Source of the DNA: Mucilaginibacter sp. UBA5151
GTDB taxonomy: Bacteria; Bacteroidota; Bacteroidia; Sphingobacteriales; Sphingobacteriaceae
DNA: 30,414 nucleotides
Assembly: GCA_002413785.1 (NCBI GenBank)
Contig: DHXR01000065.1
Coordinates: 1 to 30,414 of the forward strand
Direction: 5' to 3'
The notes under the pieces were generated by a model that had not been told where the DNA came from, did no database searches, and was given only the letters and a program-made list of their open reading frames with translations. The translations under genes and the position numbers were made by a program. How positions within the stretch are numbered: position 1 is the first letter of the stretch; each line of letters starts with the position of its first letter. Below, piece by piece: positions 1 through 8,482 of this stretch.

Positions 1-823
1 AATACTTTAACGAACTATTGTTACTATTAGTACAGGTATTAAGGATGTCTTTATTTACTCCGCCTAATTTCCCTAAATATTTACGAATATTTAAGTCAAA
101 TACAAAGCCGCCCTTGTCATTATTTACTATTTGTGCAATTTCTTTTGCGGTCGCAGAACATATAATTCCTTTTAATCCTTGGCTGTGATACTTTATCAAA
201 GAAGGGTTATTGGTATCGTATATTATTTTAATCTCACAATTGATTTTTTTGTTTTTTTTCTCTTGAATGTTAATAATATCGACCAACTCATTTGCGCCCA
301 ACATTTCAAATGAAAAACTTGCAAATGTTTCATTGTCGTAGGTGTCAAAGATTGTTTTTATTTCCTGTTTGCACTCATCAGAAATTTCACTTGTTAATCC
401 GTTCGTGATGTAGGCTATTTTAATATGAATATTTGAGGGCCCTAAATTGGATTGGGTCGATCTGTATTCTTTTATCTTATCTTTAAATTTAATATTAGTT
501 AAAGTCGCGATATCTTTGGAGCTTTTTTCAAATAACCATTGCAATCCATTTCTAATGTGAATTATTCGATTGGATGAAAAGCTATCCTCATTCTTTACTT
601 GAGTAATATACACTGTTGCCTCATCATTAGCGTCTTCAATTGTAATAGTGTCAATTTGTTTATCTTGCCCACCATCAACATCGTCGTTGCTATTAAAGGA
701 GTGAATGCTTTTATCCACAAAAATACTGTGCCCAAATATTTGAAATGCTTTATCCGAAGATACACCCAGTTTAATGGCTGTTTTATCAATATGGTCTTGA
801 ATAATTTGTTGTCTTAAATTCAT
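1..823 (-). CDS. AIPR-family abortive infection protein, N-terminal part (runs off window)
   Basis: I translated the minus strand from the ATG at 823-821 and the frame stays open for 274 codons to the window edge, so the gene is cut by the window, not broken. The C-terminal part of what is visible contains FDLNIRKYLG followed by GGVNKDILNT, which resembles the conserved core of AIPR proteins (PF10592, linked to phage abortive infection). Near the N-terminus there is DGGQDKQID (residues 50-58) followed by YITQVK (72-77). This spacing resembles the D...(E/Q)xK signature of a PD-(D/E)xK nuclease fold seen in the N-terminal region of these proteins; nuclease activity is an inference. The gene is AT-rich. 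A perfect hairpin lies just upstream. It is divergent from the next gene, and no partner is visible on its own strand because its 3' side is outside the window. Confidence 0.7.
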   Translation of the reverse strand, partial: MNLRQQIIQDHIDKTAIKLGVSSDKAFQIFGHSIFVDKSIHSFNSNDDVDGGQDKQIDTITIEDANDEATVYITQVKNEDSFSSNRIIHIRNGLQWLFEKSSKDIATLTNIKFKDKIKEYRSTQSNLGPSNIHIKIAYITNGLTSEISDECKQEIKTIFDTYDNETFASFSFEMLGANELVDIINIQEKKNKKINCEIKIIYDTNNPSLIKYHSQGLKGIICSATAKEIAQIVNNDKGGFVFDLNIRKYLGKLGGVNKDILNTCTNSNNSSLKY

Positions 824-839
824 AACGAAAACGTGATAA

Positions 840-876
840 AATAAAAAGAGGAAAATATAAACTTCCTCTTTTTATT
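840..876. terminator. Perfect 14-bp hairpin, terminator-like or 5'-UTR element
   Basis: Positions 840-853 (ending GAGGAA) pair perfectly with 863-876 (starting TTCCTC) around a 9-nt loop, with A-rich and T-rich outer parts that would act as a tail on either strand. It lies only 17 nt upstream of the AIPR start codon, so it may sit in that gene's leader, where it could attenuate transcription. No gene on the plus strand ends here. Confidence 0.5.
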
Positions 877-998
877 CGTTAAAACCAAATGCAATATGTT
901 AAAGCCTTAATTTAGCAGTACCTCGCACCAGGGGGTAACATGACAAAGTGTTAATTGGTCAGCATATTTTAGTTAAATTTATGAAAAAATAAAGTGTG

Positions 999-1724
999 AT
1001 GGCATTCCTTAACCTGTTTCGTGGCGATGATATTTTAAATTTAAAATCTAAACCTGGGCGCTATCGTTCCGAAGGGTTGACGTCCAGCGCCTTTGGCGCA
1101 CGTGGCGATCCGGAGAATATTGAAAAAATCACATTTTTAGAGACGGTAAAACAACATATAGATCACCTGAAAACTTTCGAAAAAGATTATTTCAAAATCA
1201 CGGACTATATTTCTTTTTCTGACAGCGAAGCGATTGCAAAAAATTGGGCTGCTGGCTTAAAACCTGATGAACTTGTTGCATGTTCGACACCTTTTCTCGA
1301 AACTCGATACGTTTTTAAAATGCAGATCCCGAACAATGAGTTAAAACCGATTACTACTGGTGTATGGGAATATAGGTACGCCTGCAATACTAACTTGAAA
1401 TGTGCTAATGTTCCCAATGCTGATATCAATACCCTTGCATTAAGATATAATCCGTGCCCAATTTGCCAATCAACTTTTAAAAATCATAGCCTGCTGCTGA
1501 TTAACCCTACAATTTATCTGGCCGGCTTAGCCAGTGACAAAAAATATAAAAGGGCTAATCAGCTGGCGGCAAAAAATGGTGAATGGATGATTGTACCAAA
1601 TGATGCAGTGGATTTCAAACACCGGACCACCCGGATACCTCGCGCAGATTTTTGGAATGCTGATTGTTACACCATAAAAAGGGAAACCGCCCGCAATCCA
1701 TTTTTCAAGTACCCGGAAAATTAA
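999..1724 (+). CDS. Unrecognised protein, possible ADP-ribosyltransferase-fold enzyme
   Basis: Not recognised with confidence. The frame opens with GTG at 996 followed directly by ATG at 999; I take the ATG, giving 241 residues. Three features resemble the R-S-E layout of ADP-ribosyltransferase toxins: an N-terminal LFRGDD (Arg8), a central YISFSDSEAIAKNWA (Ser72/Ser74, like the S-T-S strand followed by an Ala-rich helix), and a late GEWMIVP (Glu195). The order and spacing fit the fold, but the similarity is by eye only. There are also cysteine pairs (CNTNLKC and CPIC) that might bind a metal. There is no signal peptide or membrane segment, so it is probably cytoplasmic. It is divergent from an AIPR-family gene, a setting that would suit a defence or toxin role. 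The 3' end runs into a repeat copy. Confidence 0.6.
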   Translation: MAFLNLFRGDDILNLKSKPGRYRSEGLTSSAFGARGDPENIEKITFLETVKQHIDHLKTFEKDYFKITDYISFSDSEAIAKNWAAGLKPDELVACSTPFLETRYVFKMQIPNNELKPITTGVWEYRYACNTNLKCANVPNADINTLALRYNPCPICQSTFKNHSLLLINPTIYLAGLASDKKYKRANQLAAKNGEWMIVPNDAVDFKHRTTRIPRADFWNADCYTIKRETARNPFFKYPEN

Positions 1725-1735
1725 AACAGCAGGAG

Positions 1736-1815
1736 CCTCCCCTGGCGCGCGTATGCCGCGCAGGCCAAAGGAGGTGGTGTACTCGTGCCAGGGAAGGGGG
1801 ACGGCAAGTACGCAA
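1736..1815. repeat. Diverged copy (A) of a GC-rich dispersed repeat family
   Basis: A GC-rich stretch with CCTCCCCTGGCGCG, GCGCAGGCCAAAGGAG and ACTCGTGCCAGGG. The same word order (CCTCTGGCGCAAGTATG; GCGCAGGCCAAGAG...CACTCGTG) recurs at 13661 and 14391. Shadow open frames over this stretch on both strands have no family resemblance. The rest of the 252-nt gap to 1976 shows no gene. Confidence 0.45.
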
Positions 1816-1976
1816 AGGAGACTCTTCACAATTAAGTGTACCTGAAAGATTGTGTGCGTGTTATTGCTGCCCAAGGTACAGCGCCCCGGTACACCGCTGT
1901 TTTTGTTATATTTACCCGTGTGTTTTATACTTAAATTTGGTGGGAACCATTTATAAAAAATAATCATTTATCCAAC

Positions 1977-4880
1977 TTGAAATATTTATTCCCTATTGTC
2001 GCCGTCATTTTTTTATCCGGCTTTCTTTTGGTTCGAAGACCTATGGAGGCGATTTTTAAAGATTCTGCCGCCTATCGCTGGCTTAATAAAAAAGTTATCG
2101 GTAAACGCACGTTGGATGATATGGAAAACCTGGATAACTGGCGTTCGTTTACAACATCGGGCACCGCAATAGTGGACGCCAGGAAAGTAATTAGGACAGT
2201 TGATTCAAGCCGTTCCGTTGCAACCATCGAACTTTCGAAGCAATTTGTTCATGAGGGCAGTCAGTCTATGCTGATGACAACGCCTACCCGGCTGGCCGGC
2301 CCTGCACCCAAAAATGGACGCGGCTGGGGCAGGTCGGGCGTGAGGCGATTGTTTAACGGCGAGGATTGGACTGCTTATAACCGTATTTCCATCTGGATCT
2401 ATCCCGATCTGCCAGGGTTTTACACCACGGCGCTGGATTGCCAGTTGTATAATGACGGTAATGTAAAACTACCCGCAATTTTTGGTCAGGAAGGCCAAAC
2501 TTCGCTTGTGCTTAAAAATCACCAGTGGAACCACCTGGTTTGGGAAATAAGTAATGTAGCCAGGGATAAAATAACGGCGTTTGAAATGTCATACGGTCTC
2601 TCTGGCAGTTACCCGGGAGAAGCTGATCATATCCGTTTTTATTTTGATCAGCTTGAGCTTGAAAAGGTAGATCCTGATAAAGTTGAGGGCTGGGATGTAT
2701 GGCCCGGCCGCATAGCCTATGCACATACCGGTTACCAAACAGGCGCCGGTAAAAGCGCTATCGCCAGCAACGTTGATGCAAAAAACTTCAAACTTATCGA
2801 TCAGGACAATGGGAGTGCAGTGCTTATAAAACCTATAGAAAAGGTTACGTCGTATATCGGCAGTTTCCAGGTGATGGATTTTTCTGAAGTCAGAAAGCCC
2901 GGCACCTATGTTTTAAAGGCAGGTAACGTGGCCTCAAAGCCTTTCAGAATTGGTGATGACGTTTACGAAAGAACGATATGGAAGGCGCTGAATTTCTTTT
3001 ATGCAGAACGTTGCGGGATGGACATCCCGGGGGTACATGGAAATGAACATCAGGATTGGATTTGTGTGCATGGGGATAAGCGCATGGTTATAAACGGCGG
3101 CTGGCATGATGCGGGCGACTTATCGCAAAGTTTTGAAGGCACGGCAGAAATTACTTATTCTTTATTGAGCATGGCGGAAAAACTACATGCCCGTAATAAT
3201 AACCCGGCTTTAAATAACCGCGTACTTGAAGAAGCAAAATGGGGCCTTGATTGGGTATTAAAAACAAGATTTGGCGATGGCTACCGCAACACAGGCTCTA
3301 TTAACAGCCGCAGAACCGATAATATAACAGGCGATGACGACGATGTCGTTGCCACGGCACAAAACAGCCCTATGGCAAATTTTGAAGCTGCCACTGTTGA
3401 GGCTATTGGATACCGGGTATTTAAGGGCATAGACCCGGCTTTTGCAGCTAATGCGCTTAAAATGGCGGAAGCCGATTGGAAGTTTGCTGCAGAAGGCATG
3501 CCTTCTGTAAAACCATCTAAGGATTTGTGGCGGGGTAATTTCGACTCTAATAATGTGGAGGATGAATTGCCGTCACAGGCTATTTTATCTTCAATAGCAA
3601 TGTGGAAAGCCACCGGGGATAAAAAATACGCTGTTTTGGCGACAGCTTTAGCGCCGCTTATTATCAATGCCCAGCAGCGAAAACGCCCCGATTGGGATAC
3701 TCCCCTTACAGGTTTCTTTTATACTTCGACCGCTAAAGACAGGATACTTCATTATTGCCACAGGGGGCGGGAGCAGGCGCCGACTATGGCGCTTACAGCG
3801 CTTTGTGATGCATTTCCGGATAGCCCGGATTGGATGCGCTGGTATTCATCGGTAACGCTTTACTCGGAATATCTTAAAACCCTGGCAAAGTACACAGCGC
3901 CTTATAACATGATGCCGGCTTCTGTTTATGTCGACACCGAATACATGCATGTACCCGAAAGCAGGAAGGCATCATTCCAAAAACAAGTGCTTAACGGGGT
4001 TTCTTTGGGCAAGGGCCATTATCTGCGTATATTCCCCGTGTGGATGGATTACAGGGGGAATTTTGGCACAATTTTACCACAGGCCCAGGCACTGGCAAGT
4101 GCAGCTAACCTTCGCGGCGACCTGTCTTCAGCACAACTGGCAGCGCATCAGCTGGAGTGGATCATCGGGCGCAACCCGTTTGCCGAGAGCACTATGTATG
4201 GCGAAGGTTATGATTTTACACCTCTATATACACCTTCCTCCGGAGATATTGTTGGCGCTTTACCTGTAGGTATACAAACAAGGGGTGACGATGACACACC
4301 TTACTGGCCTGTTCAAAGCATGTGGACCTATAAAGAAATTTGGGGGCACCCGGTAACCAATTGGATATGGCTGTTAAAAGATATTGACGGTCCGGCGATG
4401 GTTGAAGGGCAGGCAACCAGCCGTGTAATATTTAAAGAAGTTGACACTAAAGATGTAATAACCGTGTTTCCCAATAAGTCGACGGGTCACTTTAAAACAA
4501 TTGTACCGCAAGGGAAATACAGGTTGATTAGTAATGGCACGGAACAAACGCAAATTTTTTTGCCCGGCACCACTTATCATTTGGAATGTCGCAACGATTT
4601 TTTGCTGAACTACGAGGTATCAAAAGAAGTTTCGCCAAAAGGAGAAGTTACTATTAAATTGACGGCACAAGGCAAGGGGATCCATCATTTCGATATCCGA
4701 ACAGATAATTTAACGATAACAGCTACTTCAAAAACGATTAAGCTAACCCCCGGGAGTTCTTTAAATTTTGAATGGAGAGGTCATATTACTTCGCCCGACG
4801 AACCCTGGGTGGCAGTGATAGTCCCGGATAATAATTTGTCACAGCGAAAGGAAACCAGGGGGGCGATTTGGGAAAAATAA
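1977..4880 (+). CDS. Glycoside hydrolase family 9 protein (endoglucanase-like) with N-terminal jelly-roll-like and C-terminal extra domains
   Basis: A predicted secreted or membrane-anchored beta-glucanase of 967 residues. A hydrophobic segment (about residues 3-20) starts the protein. Residues ~48-235 look like a beta-rich, carbohydrate-binding-like domain. Residues ~240-325 fit the Ig-like domain (CelD_N type) that precedes many GH9 catalytic domains. The (alpha/alpha)6 catalytic domain runs from ~327 to ~800, with GGWHDAGD giving the expected Asp378 and Asp381, an IIGRNPF block, and TYKEIWGHPVTNW giving the probable catalytic acid Glu787. About 150 beta-rich residues follow, of unknown role. 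No ATG is available near the signal: the frame uses TTG at 1977, because the first ATG (2043) would remove the hydrophobic segment. An earlier ATT cannot be excluded. No SusC/SusD or other polysaccharide-utilisation genes are nearby, so the substrate (cellulose, xyloglucan or another beta-glucan) stays open. Confidence 0.88.
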   Translation: MKYLFPIVAVIFLSGFLLVRRPMEAIFKDSAAYRWLNKKVIGKRTLDDMENLDNWRSFTTSGTAIVDARKVIRTVDSSRSVATIELSKQFVHEGSQSMLMTTPTRLAGPAPKNGRGWGRSGVRRLFNGEDWTAYNRISIWIYPDLPGFYTTALDCQLYNDGNVKLPAIFGQEGQTSLVLKNHQWNHLVWEISNVARDKITAFEMSYGLSGSYPGEADHIRFYFDQLELEKVDPDKVEGWDVWPGRIAYAHTGYQTGAGKSAIASNVDAKNFKLIDQDNGSAVLIKPIEKVTSYIGSFQVMDFSEVRKPGTYVLKAGNVASKPFRIGDDVYERTIWKALNFFYAERCGMDIPGVHGNEHQDWICVHGDKRMVINGGWHDAGDLSQSFEGTAEITYSLLSMAEKLHARNNNPALNNRVLEEAKWGLDWVLKTRFGDGYRNTGSINSRRTDNITGDDDDVVATAQNSPMANFEAATVEAIGYRVFKGIDPAFAANALKMAEADWKFAAEGMPSVKPSKDLWRGNFDSNNVEDELPSQAILSSIAMWKATGDKKYAVLATALAPLIINAQQRKRPDWDTPLTGFFYTSTAKDRILHYCHRGREQAPTMALTALCDAFPDSPDWMRWYSSVTLYSEYLKTLAKYTAPYNMMPASVYVDTEYMHVPESRKASFQKQVLNGVSLGKGHYLRIFPVWMDYRGNFGTILPQAQALASAANLRGDLSSAQLAAHQLEWIIGRNPFAESTMYGEGYDFTPLYTPSSGDIVGALPVGIQTRGDDDTPYWPVQSMWTYKEIWGHPVTNWIWLLKDIDGPAMVEGQATSRVIFKEVDTKDVITVFPNKSTGHFKTIVPQGKYRLISNGTEQTQIFLPGTTYHLECRNDFLLNYEVSKEVSPKGEVTIKLTAQGKGIHHFDIRTDNLTITATSKTIKLTPGSSLNFEWRGHITSPDEPWVAVIVPDNNLSQRKETRGAIWEK

Positions 4881-4936
4881 TAATGATTGCTATAAAAAAC
4901 GAATAGAGGTTGTCTCCAACGCCCGGCTACACCAAA

Positions 4937-6457
4937 TCAAGCCGTAAACACCCCCAACCCCTTCTCAATCCTTGTAATAGTTTCCACTTTTCCAAGCAAG
5001 GCAGCAATATCAAACACATGCGGCCCAAATTTTCCGCCCACCAGCATTATGCGGAAAGGCAGCATCAGTTCGCCGGTTTTAATCGCTTTTTCTTCGGCAA
5101 GAGCCTTAAATGCGGTTTCCAGAGTAGCTTCGTCCCAAACTTCTTCCCGGCCCAAAATTGTAATAAAACGGATAAAAAACTCCGTTTTAGCATCCGTCCA
5201 TTTGGGTTTTACGGCGTTAACATCATATTCTTTAGGCTGTTCAAAGAAGTAAGCCGCCTGCTGGTAAAAATCAGGCAATAAAACGCAGCGGTCCTTTATT
5301 TTATCAATTACTTTCAGCAAATATTCATCCTCCGAAACAACAACGCCCTTTTCCTCCAAAACACTTTTAACTTTAACCTTTAACCTTTCACCTTTCACCT
5401 TCTTTATCCATTCTCCATTGAACCATTTGGCTTTTTCGAAATCAAATTTTGCGCCGGCTTTACTTACGCGGTCGAGGGAGAATTTTGCTATCAGTTCGTC
5501 AATCGTAAATATTTCCTGGTCGGTGCCGTCGTTCCAGCCGAGGGTAGCCAGCAGGTTGATAAAGGCTTCGGGTAAAAAGCCAAGCTCGCGGAAACCGGGT
5601 GTAAGTTCACCTGTTTTGCCGTCGAACCAGGTCATGGCATAAACCGGGAAACCGAGGCGTGCGCCATCGCGTTTGCTCAGTTTGCCATGACCGTCGGGTT
5701 TTAATATCAGCGGCAAATGCGCCCATTGCGGCATCTCCGCCTTCCAGCCCAAATAATCCCATAGCAATAAATGCACCGGGGCAGATGGCAGCCATTCTTC
5801 ACCGCGGAAGGCATGGGTTATCTTCATCAGGTAATCATCCACTACTACGGCTAAATGATAGGTAGGCATCCCATCGGCTTTCAGCAGCACTTTATCGTCA
5901 ACCTGGTTGGTTTCAAAACTCACCTGACCGCGGATCATATCGGTAAAGCTCACCCGTTCATCGGCAGGCATTTTTATACGGATCACATGCGGCGTATGGG
6001 CATCCAGCAGTTCATCCACCTGATGTTCGGTTAATGAAAGCGAATTGCGCAGGCCATCGCGATAAACCTGCCCGTACTGAAAATTAGGGATCTCGCGGCG
6101 GTTTTGTTCCAGTTCTTCGGGGGTATCAAAGGCATAATACGCATGGCCCTGGCTTACCAGTTTTTCGGCATATTCCCTGTATATCGATTTGCGCTCACTC
6201 TGACGGTAAGGAGCATAAGGCCCACCTACAGCCGGACTTTCATCCGGCGTTAAGCCGCACCATTGCAAACATTCGGCAACATAAGCTTCGGCGCCATCCA
6301 CATAACGGCTTTGGTCGGTATCCTCTATCCTTAAAATAAAATCGCCCTGTTGCTGTTTGGCAAACAGGTAATTGAACAACGCGGTACGTACCCCGCCCAG
6401 GTGCAAGCCACCAGTAGGACTTGGGGCAAACCTTACCCTAACTTTTTTATCAGACAT
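4937..6457 (-). CDS. gltX: Glutamyl-tRNA synthetase
   Basis: Charges tRNA-Glu with glutamate using ATP; a cytoplasmic class Ic synthetase. The 506 residues are close to the usual Bacteroidota length. The N-terminal PSPTGGLHLGGVRTALFNYL carries the HIGH-type motif (His19-Gly22), and KLSKRDGAR (from Lys259) is the KMSKS-type loop that closes over ATP; the C-terminal anticodon-binding region follows. The start ATG at 6457 is supported by a perfect TATCTTTG -7 element ending only 8 nt upstream, which implies a very short or absent leader. An oddity is a basic low-complexity stretch, KKVKGERLKVKVKS (residues 352-365), encoded by five tandem 7-bp units; it follows the EWIK segment and looks like a tolerated insertion. 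The gene converges with the GH9 gene across 56 bp without a clear terminator. Confidence 0.97.
   Translation of the reverse strand: MSDKKVRVRFAPSPTGGLHLGGVRTALFNYLFAKQQQGDFILRIEDTDQSRYVDGAEAYVAECLQWCGLTPDESPAVGGPYAPYRQSERKSIYREYAEKLVSQGHAYYAFDTPEELEQNRREIPNFQYGQVYRDGLRNSLSLTEHQVDELLDAHTPHVIRIKMPADERVSFTDMIRGQVSFETNQVDDKVLLKADGMPTYHLAVVVDDYLMKITHAFRGEEWLPSAPVHLLLWDYLGWKAEMPQWAHLPLILKPDGHGKLSKRDGARLGFPVYAMTWFDGKTGELTPGFRELGFLPEAFINLLATLGWNDGTDQEIFTIDELIAKFSLDRVSKAGAKFDFEKAKWFNGEWIKKVKGERLKVKVKSVLEEKGVVVSEDEYLLKVIDKIKDRCVLLPDFYQQAAYFFEQPKEYDVNAVKPKWTDAKTEFFIRFITILGREEVWDEATLETAFKALAEEKAIKTGELMLPFRIMLVGGKFGPHVFDIAALLGKVETITRIEKGLGVFTA
5367..5401 (-). repeat. Five 7-bp tandem units inside gltX
   Basis: Read on the gltX strand, the units are AAGGTGA twice, AAGGTTA twice and AAGTTAA, an uninterrupted 35-bp run with period exactly 7. 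They encode the KVKGERLKVKVK-like stretch. The same unit style (GGTTAAA, GGTCAAA) appears in uvrA. Confidence 0.85.
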
Positions 6458-6465
6458 AATGGGGG

Positions 6466-6473
6466 CAAAGATA
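6466..6473 (-). promoter_or_regulatory. gltX promoter, -7 element TATCTTTG
   Basis: On the minus strand TATCTTTG matches the Bacteroidota TAnnTTTG -7 consensus exactly and lies 9 nt upstream of the gltX ATG. The -33 region falls in the octad array and has no clear TTG. Transcription would start within a few bases of the ATG. Confidence 0.6.
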
Positions 6474-6477
6474 GTCT

Positions 6478-6670
6478 TTAGTCCGAAAGTCCGTGAAGTC
6501 CGAAAGTCAGAAAAGACAAGAAGAAAGTAGTTATGTTGAGATGTTGCTTTTTTGGTGATGATAGTTCAAAATCTTCCCGACTTTAAGCCTTTCGGACTTT
6601 CCGACTTTTTACGTAATTTGGGCAAAAATTCATCTTTCGGACTTTACTGACTCCCGGACTTTCGGACTCA
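6478..6670. repeat. Inverted pair of ~8-bp tandem arrays filling the gltX/kinase intergenic region
   Basis: The left block (6478-6520) repeats AGTCCGAA-like units about every 8 bp. The right blocks (6572-6612 and 6633-6670) repeat the reverse complement, TTTCGGAC-like units. The two sides could pair as a long imperfect hairpin. The right block ends 3 nt before the ATG of the kinase, so its promoter and leader must lie in or between the arrays. Confidence 0.8.
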
Positions 6671-6672
6671 AA

Positions 6673-7914
6673 ATGAACCCATACCAACAAAAAAAACGCT
6701 GGAAATATTCACTGCTCACCTTCGCGGTGGTTATTGCCAGCGGTTCATTATTCTACACCAATTACCTTGTACGCAATATTGCAAAGGCCGAACGTACGCG
6801 CGCTCAATTATGGGCGCTCAGCATAAAGGAGGTTGTTTCTGCTGATGATAATGACTTTTTGCCTTATGTTTTTGCAGTGCGGGACAGTTTAACTGTCCCG
6901 GCCATTATTACTGACGAACAGGGTGATTTTATAAACTCAAAAGGACTTGATACCACTAAAACATTTATCCAGTTGCCCGTTGAGGAAGCAAAAAGTAAAA
7001 ATGCGAAAAAATACGACCTCGGTTATTTTAAATATGAGCTGGAGATCATGAAGTCTCAGCACGCGCCGATCAAAATATTTTTACCTATACAGGGAGGCGG
7101 TCCTAAAAGTTATTCACTTATTTATTATAAAGATTCAGATTTGCTTACCCAGCTGAAATTTTTCCCATACATACAACTTTCGCTGATCACCATATTTTTG
7201 CTAATGGCTTATGCCGCTTTCAGTTCGTCACGAAAATCGGAACAGGACCAGGTTTGGGTTGGGCTTGCCAAAGAAACAGCCCACCAGCTGGGTACGCCAA
7301 TTTCCTCATTGATGGCTTGGGTAGAATTGATGAAAGAAAAGTTTAATGCCGAAGATGATCCACTGATAGCGGAAATGGAAAATGACGTTAAACGCCTGGA
7401 AATAGTTGCCGACCGTTTTTCAAAGATAGGCTCGAAAGCAAAGCTGGAAGAACATAAAGTTTATGATGTGGTGAAGGATTTTGTTGATTATTTCAGGGTT
7501 AGGGTAAGTAAAAACATCAGCTTTGAAATGACCGGCAACCCCTATTTACTGGCAGGTTTAAACGTGCCGTTGTTTGACTGGGTGCTCGAAAACCTTCTAA
7601 AAAACGCGGTGAACGCCATAGATGGGAAAGGGACCATAAAGGTTGACGTTTCGGGCAATAAAATTAAAAAACAGGTATTTATTGATATTACCGATACCGG
7701 CAAAGGCATACCCCGCTCCAAATTTGATACGGTATTTCAACCGGGTTATACTACCCGCAAGCGCGGATGGGGTCTCGGCCTTTCGCTAACCAAGCGTATA
7801 GTTGAAAACTATCACGACGGACAAATATTCGTCCGTGAATCGGAATTGGGAAAAGGGACAACATTCAGAATTATCTTAAAAAACATACGACATGATAAAC
7901 AGACCGCAGCCTGA
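6673..7914 (+). CDS. Membrane-bound sensor histidine kinase
   Basis: A two-component sensor kinase of 413 residues. One transmembrane helix lies at about residues 12-32 and a second at about 165-183, enclosing a periplasmic sensor region of about 130 residues of unknown ligand. No HAMP domain is evident. The phospho-acceptor box ETAHQLGTPISS places the phosphorylated residue at His204. The ATPase part shows the N box ENLLKNAVNAI (Asn311), the G1 box DTGKGIP and the G2 box RGWGLGLSLTKRI. No response regulator is next to it, so the partner is encoded elsewhere. The last 23 nt overlap the DinB-like gene, implying co-transcription and possibly translational coupling. The ATG lies immediately after an octad array. 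Confidence 0.93.
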   Translation: MNPYQQKKRWKYSLLTFAVVIASGSLFYTNYLVRNIAKAERTRAQLWALSIKEVVSADDNDFLPYVFAVRDSLTVPAIITDEQGDFINSKGLDTTKTFIQLPVEEAKSKNAKKYDLGYFKYELEIMKSQHAPIKIFLPIQGGGPKSYSLIYYKDSDLLTQLKFFPYIQLSLITIFLLMAYAAFSSSRKSEQDQVWVGLAKETAHQLGTPISSLMAWVELMKEKFNAEDDPLIAEMENDVKRLEIVADRFSKIGSKAKLEEHKVYDVVKDFVDYFRVRVSKNISFEMTGNPYLLAGLNVPLFDWVLENLLKNAVNAIDGKGTIKVDVSGNKIKKQVFIDITDTGKGIPRSKFDTVFQPGYTTRKRGWGLGLSLTKRIVENYHDGQIFVRESELGKGTTFRIILKNIRHDKQTAA

Positions 7915-8401
7915 TGAATATTCGGCATTTGCCGCCAGGTACGTTGACCTGGTTGGCAATGATCCTATACTTGACATACTGGAACACCTGCAGCAAAACA
8001 CCTATAATTTTTTTATGGGGATTGACCCCGATAAAGCAGAATATGCTTATGCAGAGGGCAAATGGACTGTTAAACAGGTTTTGGGACATATAGCAGATAC
8101 CGAGCGCGTATTTGCTTATCGTGCGCTGGTATTCTCGCGGGAGGCTATTGAGCTACCAGGCTTTGACCAGGATGTTTATATGGAGAAGGCAACCTTTAAC
8201 GACCGCCCGCTGAAGGATATTGCCAACGAGTTTAAAACCATCCGCGAGTCAACACTATATCTTCTGCGTTCGCTTACCGAAGAGCAATCTATGCAAAAAG
8301 GGGTTGCCAGCGGCAACCCGGTTTCTGTAAGGGCTTTGGCTTATATGATAGCAGGGCACGAGATGCATCATATTAAGGTGCTGAAGGAAAAGTATTTGTA
8401 G
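7892..8401 (+). CDS. DinB-like / DinB_2 superfamily putative metal-dependent protein
   Basis: A 169-residue four-helix-bundle protein of the DinB/YfiT-like superfamily. These proteins usually bind a divalent metal through three histidines, and some are thiol-dependent transferases or hydrolases. Here the likely ligands are His66 (in KQVLGHIADTER) and His156 plus His160 (in AGHEMHHIKVL). The substrate cannot be read from the sequence. The start overlaps the kinase reading frame by 23 nt. The N-terminal MINRPQPDEY segment and the length fit the family, so I keep this start. It converges on the minus-strand membrane-protein gene at 8483. Confidence 0.88.
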   Translation: MINRPQPDEYSAFAARYVDLVGNDPILDILEHLQQNTYNFFMGIDPDKAEYAYAEGKWTVKQVLGHIADTERVFAYRALVFSREAIELPGFDQDVYMEKATFNDRPLKDIANEFKTIRESTLYLLRSLTEEQSMQKGVASGNPVSVRALAYMIAGHEMHHIKVLKEKYL

Positions 8402-8403
8402 AT

Positions 8404-8478
8404 GTTAAGTTGGATTAAGTTGGATGGTTGATTTAGTTGAATAAGTTGGAAAACAACCACTCACTTAATCAACCGATC
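8404..8478. terminator. Imperfect inverted repeat between convergent genes, possible bidirectional terminator
   Basis: The left half repeats TAAGTTGGA-like words and the right half the complementary CAACC...ACTTAATCAACC words. AGTTGGATGGTTGATTTAGT pairs imperfectly with the region 8448-8478. The position between two converging genes fits a bidirectional terminator, though the T-runs are weak. It resembles the heptad arrays, but I cannot fix a clean 7-bp period. Confidence 0.4.
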
Positions 8479-8482
8479 TAAC

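Noticed and set aside
1664..1963. Open frame of 99 codons across the end of the ART-like gene and repeat A, and an antisense frame at 1527-1967
   Set aside because: Composition is that of translated GC-rich repeat, with no family pattern; both overlap a better gene.
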